Source: Nonomuraea polychroma (GTDB lineage: Bacteria > Actinomycetota > Actinomycetes > Streptosporangiales > Streptosporangiaceae). Taken from it: a DNA stretch of 64,000 bases. The stretch covers positions 7,777,501 to 7,841,500 of the forward strand of contig NZ_SAUN01000001.1 in the NCBI RefSeq assembly GCF_004011505.1. Reading direction: 5' to 3'. The notes below the pieces were generated by a model that saw only the letters and a list, made by a program, of their open reading frames with translations, did not search any database and had not been told where the DNA came from. The translations under genes were made by a program, and so were the position numbers. Shown piece by piece: positions 42,327 to 50,660 of this stretch; the first letter of the stretch is position 1, and each line of letters starts with the position of its first letter.

Positions 42327-43225
42327 ACGTTCCCCTGCGTGCAAGGCGGCACCTTCGGGGGGTCCGCGAGGAAGTAAGCGATCTGGTGACCGATCGACTT
42401 GGCCGCCGGCCACAACTCAGGATGCAAGATCTCCTCGGGCGGGATCGAGGCCCTGGTGCGCCCGTCGGCGTAGCCCGCGGTCGAGAAGACGATGTACGGC
42501 CCGGCGCCGACCCAGCTCGTACGCTGCCGCTGGTCGGGCCCGAACCGCTCGCTCACGGTGCCGGGGAAGGCCACGGGCAGCACGCCCACCCGGTCGTCCT
42601 GGGTGAGCTCCCCGGTGGCCGACACCCTGGACGCCTCGTCCTTGAGCACGGCCACGCCCACCGTGAAGACGAACGACGCCGTCTGGTCGATGTAGGTGGC
42701 CCGCAGCATGGTGACGCAGCCGTGGTCGTCCAGCACGCCGGCCACGGAGGCGTCCACGCCCTTGCCGCACTCGGTCTCGGGGGCGATGCCGACGCGCCTG
42801 GCATACTGCTGGGCGCGGTCGAGCCCGAGGTATTTCACCTCTTCGGGGAAGACGCCCGTCGCCGGCCATGCCTGCCAGCGCCTGGCGATCTCCTCCTGCT
42901 TGTACTTGGTCTGCTCGGCGGGGGTCAGCGGGCGTGCCCGCGTCTCGTCGAGCAGCCCGATCGTGCCGAGCAGCACGACGGCCGCCGACATGGTGATGAT
43001 GACGCCGAGCAGCGCCACGAAGATGCGCCGGTAGCGGATCCCCTGCTGGAGCGCGTCGAGTTCGGCGCGCTGCTTGGCGGCCGTGCGCCTGCTGGAGTTC
43101 GCGGCCGGCCAGGCACGCACGCGTGACCGGCGGCCGGTGGTGGCGCCGAGCGGGTTCCTCTGTCCCGGCGTGGATTCACCCCCGGCGCGCGGCAGCCCTT
43201 GGATCGACCTACGTGCCCTCACCAC
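42320..43225 (-). CDS. Membrane-anchored partner of mycosin copy 1
   Basis: A 301-residue protein with a basic cytoplasmic N-terminus of about 65 residues, one transmembrane helix (IFVALLGVIITMSAAVVLLGTIG) and an extracytoplasmic domain. That domain contains RRWQAWPATGVFP, ARRVGIAPETEC, and HGCVTMLRATYID. Two cysteines spaced about 22 residues apart may form a disulfide. It is a paralogue of the protein at 44508-45224 (shared RW-WPAG-IFP, ARRxGI and LRATYID). Function is unknown; adjacency suggests it holds or regulates the protease. Confidence 0.7.
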   Translation of the reverse strand: MVRARRSIQGLPRAGGESTPGQRNPLGATTGRRSRVRAWPAANSSRRTAAKQRAELDALQQGIRYRRIFVALLGVIITMSAAVVLLGTIGLLDETRARPLTPAEQTKYKQEEIARRWQAWPATGVFPEEVKYLGLDRAQQYARRVGIAPETECGKGVDASVAGVLDDHGCVTMLRATYIDQTASFVFTVGVAVLKDEASRVSATGELTQDDRVGVLPVAFPGTVSERFGPDQRQRTSWVGAGPYIVFSTAGYADGRTRASIPPEEILHPELWPAAKSIGHQIAYFLADPPKVPPCTQGNVC

Positions 43226-43278
43226 CGCCTCGTTCCCATATTCGCTCGGTGTCTATTTCGTCCCCCTAAGTGGGGAGA

Positions 43279-44514
43279 TCATGCGTCTTGCGAGATGTGC
43301 GCCCGGCGTACGCGTCTGACCAGCGTGAATATGACGGTCAAGGACGCGAGCGCGCCGACGGCCGCGGCGGCGGCGATGGCCGCATAGACCGTGACGCGCC
43401 TGTCATCCCTGACGATGACCTTGATCGGACCGGTCTGACCGCCGGCCAGCGGCTTGGCGGGGTCCTGGGCCTCGGGACCGGTCGCGGTCTCGGTGTGCCC
43501 CGCCAGCCGGCCCGCCTCGGCCAGGGCGCGGGCGGCATGCACGACGCCGAAGCCGGTGGCCGTGTCGTAGCCGCCGGGCGGGCGGTCGGTGGCGCTGGCG
43601 GTGAGGGCCTGCGCGACGACCGGCGGCAACATATCGGGATATTTCGCCTTAATGAGGGCGGCGACGCCGGACACGAGTGCCGTCGCCTGCGAGGTCCCCC
43701 TGCCGACCCAGTATTCGTCGCCGGGACCTGCCCCCATGATGTCCACGCCGGGCGCGGCCACCTGCACCGAGGAGTTCCAGTTGGAGAACGTGGCCCGCCG
43801 CAACCGCCGGTCCGTCGCCCCCACGGAGACCACCCCGGGGAACGCGGCCGGGTAGGAGTAGGGCGCGAAGTCTCCGTCGATCTTCCGGTCGCCGTCGTTG
43901 CCCGCGGCGGCGACGAGCACGACGCCCTTGGAGATCGCGTAGCGGATGGCCGCGCGCTCCTCCCGGGTCGCCAGCTCCTTGGAGATCGACATGTTGATCA
44001 CGTCCGCCCCCTCGTCGACCGCGTATCTGATGCCTCGGGCCACGACGTTCTCGAAGCGCTCGGCGGAGTTGAACTCGCGGAACCCCGGCTCCTCGTCCTC
44101 AAGGATGACCCTTACTGACAGTACGTCCGCTTCGGGCGCGACGCCGATGATCCCCAGCTTTCCTTCGGGGCCGTGACCGTGCCCGGCGATCAACGAGGCC
44201 ATGTACGTGCCGTGCAACCTGCGCGGAGCCACGCCGGGCGGGTTCGCGCCTGCGGTGAAATCCTTGCCCACCCGTACGGAGCCGGTGAGATCCCGGTGAC
44301 GTGGATCGACGCCGGAGTCGAGCACCGCCACCGTGACCCCGGCGCCCTTGCTGACCCGCCACGCCTGGGTGAGCTCCAGCGTCTTGATCACCTGCCGCTG
44401 CCCGCCGCGCACGTCGTCGGCCTGCGCCGGCGGCGCCGTGAACAACAACATCCCGGCCGCCGCCACCGACGCCACACGTCTCAGCACGCTTGCTGGAGTG
44501 CCCTGGCTCAGCAC
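43279..44514 (-). CDS. Mycosin-like membrane-anchored subtilase, copy 2
   Basis: A 411-residue subtilase with signal peptide (VASVAAAGMLLFTAPPAQA), Asp in VAVLDSGVD, His in RLHGTYMASLIAGHG, Asn in AAAGNDGD, Ser in GTSQATALVSG, and a C-terminal membrane helix (VTVYAAIAAAAAVGALASLTVIFTLV) followed by Arg residues. It is a paralogue of copy 1. GTG 44514 is chosen because GAGGA stands six bases before it and it overlaps the upstream stop as GTGCTGA; ATG 44520 is possible. Confidence 0.88.
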   Translation of the reverse strand: MLSQGTPASVLRRVASVAAAGMLLFTAPPAQADDVRGGQRQVIKTLELTQAWRVSKGAGVTVAVLDSGVDPRHRDLTGSVRVGKDFTAGANPPGVAPRRLHGTYMASLIAGHGHGPEGKLGIIGVAPEADVLSVRVILEDEEPGFREFNSAERFENVVARGIRYAVDEGADVINMSISKELATREERAAIRYAISKGVVLVAAAGNDGDRKIDGDFAPYSYPAAFPGVVSVGATDRRLRRATFSNWNSSVQVAAPGVDIMGAGPGDEYWVGRGTSQATALVSGVAALIKAKYPDMLPPVVAQALTASATDRPPGGYDTATGFGVVHAARALAEAGRLAGHTETATGPEAQDPAKPLAGGQTGPIKVIVRDDRRVTVYAAIAAAAAVGALASLTVIFTLVRRVRRAHISQDA

Positions 44515-45224
44515 TGCCATTCCTCGGCCGCGCAATCAGGCATCCTCGGCGTGCTCAGACCGGTCAGCACGCGCTCGGAGATCTCGGTGGCGAAGGCGAA
44601 GATGGCCGGGCGCGGCTCGCCGACCGCGCTCCCCGGCCGGCCGTCCACCTCCCCGGCCGTGGTCAGCACCAGATATGGTCCCGCCTGCCGGACCGACCCG
44701 GCCTGGCGCACGGCAGGGGTGAACCGGTGCGCGATCGTGTTGGCGAAGGCCAGCGGGCGCAGCCCCGGCACGGGCTCGCCGCTCTCTGCGAACGCGGACT
44801 TGGCGCGTACGGCGCCCAGCTCGTCACGCAGGGCCGCCACGCCGACGGTGACGAGCACGCCGCGCAGCGCGTCGATGTAGGTGGCGCGCAGCAGGCCCCG
44901 GCAGCCCGCCTTGCGCAGCGCCTTGGCGGCCTTGGCGTCCACGGAGTCGCACGAGGTGTGCGGCGAGATGCCGATTCTCCTGGCCCGTTCCTGCCCGCCC
45001 TGCTCCGCGGAGTACGGCAATGTGGCGGGGAAGATACGTCCCGCGGGCCAGGTGCGCCAGCGTTCGGCGACCTCCCGCTTGGCGGCCGCGTGCAATTCGG
45101 CGGTGCTGGGGCCGCGGGTGAGCTCGGTGCCCGCCGCGCTGCCGGCGACCCCGGCGGCCACCGCGCAGACCAGGGTCAGCGCGGAGGCCACCACCAGGGT
45201 CGGCCAGGGGCGGGCTGAGTTCAC
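44508..45224 (-). CDS. Membrane-anchored partner of mycosin copy 2
   Basis: A 238-residue protein with an N-terminal membrane anchor or signal (LVVASALTLVCAVAAGVAGSAAG). An exported domain containing ERWRTWPAGRIFP, ARRIGISPHTSC, KAGCRGLLRATYIDA and LVTVGVAALRDE follows. Homology to the 42320-43225 protein is visible by eye over this part, including the two cysteines. It lacks the long basic N-terminus of that copy. It is probably first gene of the four-gene run, 48 bases after moeZ. Function unknown. Confidence 0.7.
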   Translation of the reverse strand: MNSARPWPTLVVASALTLVCAVAAGVAGSAAGTELTRGPSTAELHAAAKREVAERWRTWPAGRIFPATLPYSAEQGGQERARRIGISPHTSCDSVDAKAAKALRKAGCRGLLRATYIDALRGVLVTVGVAALRDELGAVRAKSAFAESGEPVPGLRPLAFANTIAHRFTPAVRQAGSVRQAGPYLVLTTAGEVDGRPGSAVGEPRPAIFAFATEISERVLTGLSTPRMPDCAAEEWQC

Positions 45225-45272
45225 GCCATCGACCTTAACCGGGGCGTCGTGCGGAGCCCCGCCGGAAAATCC

Positions 45273-46454
45273 TTAATAGCTGGGCAGGCTGGGGTCGACG
45301 GTCTTGACCCAGCTGAGCACGCCGCCGCCCACGTGGACGGCGTCGGAGAACCCGGCGTTCTTGACGACCGCCAGGGCTTCCGCCGAGCGCGCACCCGACT
45401 TGCAGTGCAGGACGATGCGCTTGTCCTGCGGCAGCTTCTCCAGGGCCGAGCCGTTGAGGAACTCGCCCTTGGGGATCAGCGTGGCGCCGGGGATCGAGAC
45501 GATCTCGTACTCGTTCGGCTCGCGGACGTCCACGAGGAAGATGTTGTCGCCGCGGTCCTGCATGTCCTTGAGCTCCAGCGCGGTGATCGTGGAGCCGCTG
45601 GCGGCCTCGGCGGCCTCGTCGGAGATCGCGCCGCAGAACGCCTCGTAGTCCTCGAGCAGCTCGGTGACCGTCGGGTTCTTGCCGCACAGGACGCACTCGG
45701 GGTCCTTGCGGACCTTGACGTCGCGGTACTTCATCTCCAGGGCGTCGTAGATCATCAGCCGCCCGACCAGCGGGTCACCGATGCCGGTCAGCAGCTTGAT
45801 GGCCTCGTTGACCTGGATGGAGCCGATCGACGCGCAGAGCACGCCGAGCACGCCACCCTCGGCGCACGACGGCACCATGCCGGGAGGCGGGGGCTCCGGG
45901 TAGAGGCAGCGGTAGCAGGGGCCGTGCTCGGCCCAGAACACGCTGGCCTGGCCGTCGAAGCGGTAGATCGAGCCCCAGACGTACGGCTTGCCGAGCAGCA
46001 CTGCGGCGTCGTTCACCATGTAGCGCGTGGCGAAGTTGTCGGTGCCGTCGACGATGAGGTCGTAGCCGGAGAAGATCTCCATGACGTTTTCCGTGGTCAG
46101 CGCCGTGTTGTGGATGACGACGTCGACCAGCGGGTTGATCTCGCGGACCGACGCCGCGGCGCTCTCGGCCTTCAGCCTGCCCACGTCGGACTGGCCGTGG
46201 ATGATCTGGCGCTGCAGGTTGGACTCATCGACCACGTCGAAGTCGATGATGCCGAGGGTGCCGACGCCGGCCGCCGCGAGGTACATCAGCGCGGGCGAGC
46301 CCAAGCCCCCGGCGCCCACACACAGCACCTTGGCGTTCTTCAGCCGCTTCTGCCCCGCCATGCCCACATCGGGAATGATCAGGTGACGCGAGTAGCGGCG
46401 CACTTCGTCGACGGTCAGCTCTGCGGCCGGCTCGACCAGCGGTGGCAACGACAC
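45273..46454 (-). CDS. moeZ: Adenylyltransferase/sulfurtransferase MoeZ
   Basis: A 393-residue E1-like enzyme fused to a rhodanese domain; it activates ubiquitin-like sulfur carriers and loads sulfur for molybdopterin, thiamine, cysteine or siderophore pathways. The ATP loop is VLCVGAGGLGSPAL near residue 50, with IDFDVVDESNLQRQ and DGTDNFATRY. Zinc cysteines are in CYRCLYP and CVLCGK, and the rhodanese Cys is in VLHCKSGARS (about residue 351). GTG 46454 has GGAG at good spacing. Rv3206c is the remembered counterpart. Confidence 0.94.
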   Translation of the reverse strand: MSLPPLVEPAAELTVDEVRRYSRHLIIPDVGMAGQKRLKNAKVLCVGAGGLGSPALMYLAAAGVGTLGIIDFDVVDESNLQRQIIHGQSDVGRLKAESAAASVREINPLVDVVIHNTALTTENVMEIFSGYDLIVDGTDNFATRYMVNDAAVLLGKPYVWGSIYRFDGQASVFWAEHGPCYRCLYPEPPPPGMVPSCAEGGVLGVLCASIGSIQVNEAIKLLTGIGDPLVGRLMIYDALEMKYRDVKVRKDPECVLCGKNPTVTELLEDYEAFCGAISDEAAEAASGSTITALELKDMQDRGDNIFLVDVREPNEYEIVSIPGATLIPKGEFLNGSALEKLPQDKRIVLHCKSGARSAEALAVVKNAGFSDAVHVGGGVLSWVKTVDPSLPSY

Positions 46455-46501
46455 TTTCTACGCTCCCGTTATCCAGGGGACCCCTGTCCTCACCTTGAAA
46501 C

Positions 46502-47401
46502 CTAGCTGGCGAGTGGGGCATTCCCCAATCGAGTCTCACCGATCAGACGGCGTGCTTCGGCCGCCACCACCTGCGGTATCTCCATCATCGCCACATGACC
46601 CGCCGTCGGCAGCAGCACGATCCTGGCGTTCCCGAACGTACGCAGGGCCTTCGCGGCCGTGGCCGGGCGGACGAGACGGTCGCGCCGGCCGTGCATGATC
46701 AGGGTCGGCGCCTGGACCCTGGCCGCCTGGCGCCAGAGGTTGGCCTCGCCACGTCGGAAGTATTCGGCCACGATCCCCCGGGCCGAGCAGATCATCGCCT
46801 GGTCGGCGTACGGGAGGTCGTCGCGTCTGCGGAGCTCGTTGATCGCGTCGCGCAGGCGTACCGGGTGGACGGCGTTCACGTCGGCCCAGACCATGGACAC
46901 GGTGGCGTTGACGCGCTGCTCGGCCGGGATCAGGCGCATCTTGCCCGCCACCCACTCGCCGATCATGGGTATCGCGGCTGCGGCCACGCGGATGGGGCCG
47001 TACCTGGGGAGCAGGTCCGGGAGGGCGGGCGAGATGAGCGTGAGCGAGCGGACCAGGTCGGGCCGGGTGGCGGCGACCCTGACGGCGATCGCGCCGCCCA
47101 GCGAGTTGCCGAACAGGTGGGCCGGGCCCGTCTCCTCCATGAGGCTGATCACGGCCCTGGCGTGCGCGGGGACCGTGTAGTCGCCGTCGGCGGGCGCGGG
47201 CGAGTATCCGGCGCCGGGCAGGTCGAGCGCGTGGCCGGTGACCGTGTCCTTGAGCTCGTCCATGAGGTCGGTCCAGTTGGTGGCCGAGCCGGCCAATCCG
47301 TGGACGAACACCGCCTGGTCGGCGGGCCCCTGCGGGGTGGACCTGACGTGCACTGAGCCCAGCATGCGTCCTGGCCAGTGCGGGATCGGCTCAGCTGCCA
47401 T
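46502..47401 (-). CDS. Alpha/beta-fold hydrolase
   Basis: A 299-residue serine hydrolase with the oxyanion motif VFVHGLAGSATNW, nucleophile elbow LFGNSLGGAIA (Ser), LIMHGRRDRLVRP (Asp region) and TAGHVAMME (His). There is no signal peptide. ATG 47401 has an excellent AGGAGGAGG. It lies 47 bases upstream of moeZ in the same direction. The substrate is not predictable. Confidence 0.88.
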   Translation of the reverse strand: MAAEPIPHWPGRMLGSVHVRSTPQGPADQAVFVHGLAGSATNWTDLMDELKDTVTGHALDLPGAGYSPAPADGDYTVPAHARAVISLMEETGPAHLFGNSLGGAIAVRVAATRPDLVRSLTLISPALPDLLPRYGPIRVAAAAIPMIGEWVAGKMRLIPAEQRVNATVSMVWADVNAVHPVRLRDAINELRRRDDLPYADQAMICSARGIVAEYFRRGEANLWRQAARVQAPTLIMHGRRDRLVRPATAAKALRTFGNARIVLLPTAGHVAMMEIPQVVAAEARRLIGETRLGNAPLAS

Positions 47402-47764
47402 GCCTCCTCCTCCTAGCGTTCACTCCCACTCTGCGTGTCGTTAACCCCACGATAGCCATGCCACGCCACCATGCGGCCCCATATCGGACATTTCGGACTT
47501 ATCGCCATTTAATAGGGCATATGGCGCGCTTGTCTCGTGACCGCCTCATGAGGAAAACGGGCAAATCACCTCAATTCACTTCATTTAAGTTTAATAGGAG
47601 CAATAGGACCGTTCGTGTATAGCAAAACAGTTCGACGCCTGTTTGCGACACCGGAACATCGGACATCAAAGGGACAGATGACGCATTGTCGCCATCCAGG
47701 ACATTTTCCGATCATCTAGAAAATGTCAGGAACCAGGGCAATCGATCCTTTGGGGGGGAACTCA
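47402..47764 (+). promoter_or_regulatory. Upstream region of secreted protein gene A
   Basis: A non-coding stretch that becomes AT-rich after 47440. It carries the block AGCAAAACAG...GCCTGTTT (47622-47644), the inverted repeat ACATTTTC/GAAAATGT (47701-47726) and the leader ATCCTTTGGGGGGG before the ATG. The same order and spacing recur before genes B, C and D. Confidence 0.75.
47701..47726 (+). promoter_or_regulatory. Palindrome A of the four-gene family
   Basis: Arms ACATTTTC and GAAAATGT with a 10-base spacer end 38 bases before the start codon. It is either an operator overlapping the promoter or a hairpin near the mRNA 5' end. Confidence 0.7.
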
Positions 47765-48118
47765 ATGCCCACGTTCAAGACAATCGTCGCAGGGCTGGCG
47801 ATCAGCACAGCAGCGACCGGCGGCGCCGTCAGCATGGGCGCGCTGACCACCACCTCGGCCGCCAGCGCGACGACCGCCTCCGCAGCCTCCGGCGCCACCA
47901 CCACCACGGCCGGCTTCCTCGCCGGATGCCGCAAGCGCTGCGGATGGGGATGGGGCGGAGGCGGTGGCTGGGGCCGCCACCACGGTCGCCACAAGCAGAA
48001 GATCAAGATCAACATCCACAACAACAACCAGCAGAGCCAGAACCAGGCTCAGCGTCAGGACCAGGACCAGGACCAGTTCCCGTGGAGCGTCCTCAAAGAC
48101 GAGGAAGATGACGACTGA
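47765..48118 (+). CDS. Small secreted Gln/Asn/Asp-rich protein A
   Basis: A 117-residue protein with a signal peptide (MPTFKTIVAGLAISTAATGG and on to about residue 40). The Cys pair CRKRC follows, then a Gly/Trp/His run (WGWGGGGGWGRHHGRHK), the basic alternating strand KQKIKINIHNNNQQ, a QDQDQDQ tract and an acidic end. I recognise no family. Four paralogues in tandem share the leader, the strand motif and the tail. Features suggest an exported protein that could self-assemble or bind metal, but this is inference. The ATG is preceded by TGGGGGGG. Confidence 0.75.
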   Translation: MPTFKTIVAGLAISTAATGGAVSMGALTTTSAASATTASAASGATTTTAGFLAGCRKRCGWGWGGGGGWGRHHGRHKQKIKINIHNNNQQSQNQAQRQDQDQDQFPWSVLKDEEDDD

Positions 48119-48328
48119 CAACTCCAGGCAGTGAGCGTGGAGCGATCGGAAGGCAGTCCTGGGAAGACATCCCGGTTGACGTGAGCCGTGACCGAAGTCC
48201 GTAAGAGTGATCGCACAGCGTCGAAGTCATGAGCCGACGCAGCACCCGACACGGAGCACCGGCACTGACTCAAGGGCCGGACCAGGAAAAACGCGCACCG
48301 AGCGCTCGGGCCACCGGATCGCACCACA

Positions 48329-48360
48329 TGCGCCCTCGGCAATTCGCCGCCGAGGGCGCA
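48329..48360 (+). terminator. Terminator after gene A
   Basis: A perfect 12-bp stem TGCGCCCTCGGC/GCCGAGGGCGCA with an 8-base loop, followed by TTC. A close relative (TGCGCTCTCG...GAGGGCGCA, then a T-rich run) ends the transcript of gene C. Confidence 0.8.
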
Positions 48361-48549
48361 TTCACGTGTTCCCAGGGCCGCATGAGCTGCCGCACGCAAA
48401 GGACAAATCCTCTCAATCCACGCGACAAATGCCCAATAATAGCAACGAGAGTGTTTGTGAGTCGCAAAACCTCACGAGGCCCGTTACGCGCCATTAGGAC
48501 GCGGAAACAAGAATGAGCACCGGATGACGCATTAGCCAGCCATCCACCG

Positions 48550-48573
48550 CGTTTGCCGATCATTCGGAAAACG
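48550..48573 (+). promoter_or_regulatory. Palindrome B of the four-gene family
   Basis: Arms CGTTTGCCG and CGGAAAACG (8 of 9 paired), 37 bases before the start of gene B. It is the most diverged copy of the shared palindrome. Confidence 0.6.
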
Positions 48574-48610
48574 TCAAGAACAGGGCAACCGAACCTTTGG
48601 GGGGATTCCA

Positions 48611-48997
48611 ATGCCCAAGTTCAAGAGTGTCGTCGCAGGCCTCGCCCTCAGCGCCGCCACAACGGGCTCCGTCGTCGGACTGGACGCGCTGACCACCACC
48701 TCGGCGGCCGGCGCGACGACCGCCTCCGCTGCCTCCGCCGCCGCTTCGGGCTTCCTCGCCGGCTGCCGCAAGAAATGTGGATGGAGCGGATGGATTCGCC
48801 ACGGCCGCTACCGGCTGAAGATCTACATCCACATCCACAACAAGAACCAGCAGAGCCAGGAACAGGCGGGCCGCCAGGACGAAGACCAGGACGAAGACCA
48901 GGATCAGAAGCTCCGCCAGGACGAAGACCAAGATCAGACGAGCGAGGACGAAGAGCAGGATCAAGTCCTGGACAGCATTCCGAGCCTCAGCCCCTAG
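48611..48997 (+). CDS. Small secreted Gln/Asn/Asp-rich protein B
   Basis: A 128-residue paralogue of protein A. It has signal MPKFKSVVAGLALSAATTGS continuing to a cleavage region near SAAGATTASAA, the Cys pair FLAGCRKKCGW, a shorter Trp/Gly stretch, the strand RLKIYIHIHNKNQQSQEQ, and an extended tail of Glu/Asp-Gln repeats (QDEDQDEDQDQ). The tail is much more acidic than in A, C and D. It has the same TTTGGGGGG leader. No known domain. Confidence 0.75.
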   Translation: MPKFKSVVAGLALSAATTGSVVGLDALTTTSAAGATTASAASAAASGFLAGCRKKCGWSGWIRHGRYRLKIYIHIHNKNQQSQEQAGRQDEDQDEDQDQKLRQDEDQDQTSEDEEQDQVLDSIPSLSP

Positions 48998-49054
48998 GGC
49001 GAGCGCACAGCGGGGTCTTGCGACCGCCTCCCGAGCACCGTGAAATCCGCAGCC

Positions 49055-49124
49055 GAGTGTCTGTGTCACCCAGCGACATCATCAGCTCCGACGAGCGATG
49101 AGCGACGCGGATGCACAGGCACTC
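49055..49124 (+). other. Conserved inverted-repeat element after gene B
   Basis: A 70-nt element bounded by GAGTGTCTGTG (49055-49065) and CACAGGCACTC (49114-49124), an 11-bp stem with one G-U pair, enclosing CGAGCGATGAGC. Related elements follow genes C and D. It is probably a structured RNA part of the 3' region. No known class recognised. Confidence 0.6.
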
Positions 49125-49391
49125 TGCTTCGCTCATTGCGGTCAGGAAGCACATCACCGTCATCCGATGTCAGGCTCTCGGCGAGGGCATGGGCCCATTT
49201 CCGAGAATGACCGTCGAAATCCACCCGCAAAAGGAGGGAAGGCGGCCTCACGGTCCCCTCCAGCACCGCAAGGTCGACTCTTCCCTCCGCAGCCACCCTC
49301 ACATATCACGCCGCTGACCTGGAAGGATCGGTTATTCCTAGGAAGCCGCTTCCCAGGAAATTTCTCCGCACCGGTGCAATGATCAGCGGGT
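49125..49391 (+). other. Intergenic region before the XRE regulator
   Basis: About 270 bases with a hairpin-forming stretch CTCTCGGCGAGGGCATGGGCC near 49170 and AGGAGGGAAGG at 49230. The latter is not followed by a convincing gene. No copy of the family palindrome is present before the regulator. Confidence 0.4.
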
Positions 49392-50312
49392 ATGGACAGC
49401 ATCGAGGTTGCCCCTTCCAGGGGACCGCTGGCCGATTTCCTGACCGCCCGGCGCGCCGCCGTCAGCGCGGCCGAGCATGGCCTGCCCGAGCCGCCATACC
49501 GCCGACGTGTCCCCGGCCTGCGCCGGGAAGAGGTGGCCCAGCTGGCCGGGATCAGCACCGACTACTACACCCGCCTGGAGCAGGGCCGGGTGCGCACCGC
49601 CTCCCGTTCGGTCCTGAGCGCCATCGGCCGCGCCCTCCGTCTCAACGACGACCAGCACCGGCATCTGTTCCAGCTGGCCTACCCCGACGTGCTGGAGCAT
49701 CCCGGCGAGGCGGACCAGCACATCACACCGCAGACGGCCCGGCTGCTGATCAACCTCGTCGACACCCCCGCCCTGGTATTGGGCCGCTACCTGGACATCC
49801 TCGCCTGGAACCGGCTGGGCACCGCACTACTGGGCGACCTGGCCGCCACGAAGCCGGCCCACCGCAACTACGTGCGCATGGTCTTCCTCGACGATCACGT
49901 CCGGTCTCTGCAAGCCGATTGGCGCGCCCGCGCGCAGGAGGCGGTCTCCAGCTTGCGCATGGCCGCAGGAGCGTACCCTGATCAACCCCGGCTGCGAGAA
50001 CTCGTGGGCGAGCTGTCGCTACGGGATGAGGACTTCCGCACCTGGTGGGCCGACCACCTGGTGACCGTGCACACCTCCGGCCGCAGCCGCCTCCGCCACC
50101 CCGTCGTCGGAGAGTTCAGCGTCGACTGGCAGGCCCTGACCAGCATCGACGATCAGGAACACGTCATTGTGCTGCTCACCGCTCCACACGGCAGTCCCGA
50201 TCACGAAGCGATCAAACGACTGGACGCCTGGGCCCACCGGCAACGACTCCGGCCGAGCCATCCCCAGGCGGACGCTGTGCCCACGCGCTCCTCACCTCGG
50301 GGCTATGCGTAG
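49392..50312 (+). CDS. XRE-family regulator with MmyB-type ligand domain
   Basis: A 306-residue DNA-binding protein. The helix-turn-helix is RREEVAQLAGISTDYYTRLEQGR near residues 45-67. The remainder is the MmyB-like PAS-type domain common in actinomycetes (LGRYLDILAWNRLGTALLGD, VFLDDHVRSLQADW, TSGRSRLRHPVVGEFSVDW). It sits between secreted protein genes B and C, in the same direction, and may regulate them through the shared palindrome; that link rests only on position. The C-terminal 30 residues are Arg/Pro/Ser-rich and not conserved-looking. Confidence 0.9.
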   Translation: MDSIEVAPSRGPLADFLTARRAAVSAAEHGLPEPPYRRRVPGLRREEVAQLAGISTDYYTRLEQGRVRTASRSVLSAIGRALRLNDDQHRHLFQLAYPDVLEHPGEADQHITPQTARLLINLVDTPALVLGRYLDILAWNRLGTALLGDLAATKPAHRNYVRMVFLDDHVRSLQADWRARAQEAVSSLRMAAGAYPDQPRLRELVGELSLRDEDFRTWWADHLVTVHTSGRSRLRHPVVGEFSVDWQALTSIDDQEHVIVLLTAPHGSPDHEAIKRLDAWAHRQRLRPSHPQADAVPTRSSPRGYA

Positions 50313-50660
50313 CAAGATCAATAAGTACAGCTTGCCGGTAATACACGGAATCGTGGAACCCGACGAGGCCCGGCCCTGACGCATTCGCCACAGAGAGCGC
50401 ATTTACCCCTCTCAACGGCGGAGCAGTTCGCCACATCAAGAGCAATTCGGACAAATCATATCAACCCATTTCATAAATGCTTAATGAGAGCAATGAGAGC
50501 GTCAGAATCGAGCAAAACGCCACGAAGCCCGTTTACCTGACACTCGGCCAGGAAATATGAGATGCAACGGATGGCGCAATAGCCAACATCCGCGATATTT
50601 TCCACGCAGTTCCGGAAAATATTTAGAACAGGGGCAACAGAACCTTTGGGGGGAAATTCA
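50313..50660 (+). promoter_or_regulatory. Upstream region of secreted protein gene C
   Basis: An AT-rich non-coding stretch with the promoter block AGCAAAACGCCACGAAGCCC (50511-50534), palindrome C and the leader GGGGCAACAGAACCTTTGGG. Bases 50385-50420 keep a partial remnant of the 3' terminator motif (GAGAGCGCATTTA). Confidence 0.7.
50595..50622 (+). promoter_or_regulatory. Palindrome C of the four-gene family
   Basis: Perfect 9-bp arms ATATTTTCC and GGAAAATAT with a 10-base spacer, ending 38 bases before the start codon. Confidence 0.75.

Larger units (their letters stand above)
48119..48610 (+). promoter_or_regulatory. Intergenic region A-B
   Basis: It holds a degenerate version of the 3' element (about 48200-48285, around CATGAGCCGACGC), a hairpin terminator (48329-48360), then the promoter block GCAAAACCTCACGAGGCCCG (48463-48486) and palindrome B. 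No gene is seen. Confidence 0.7.
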
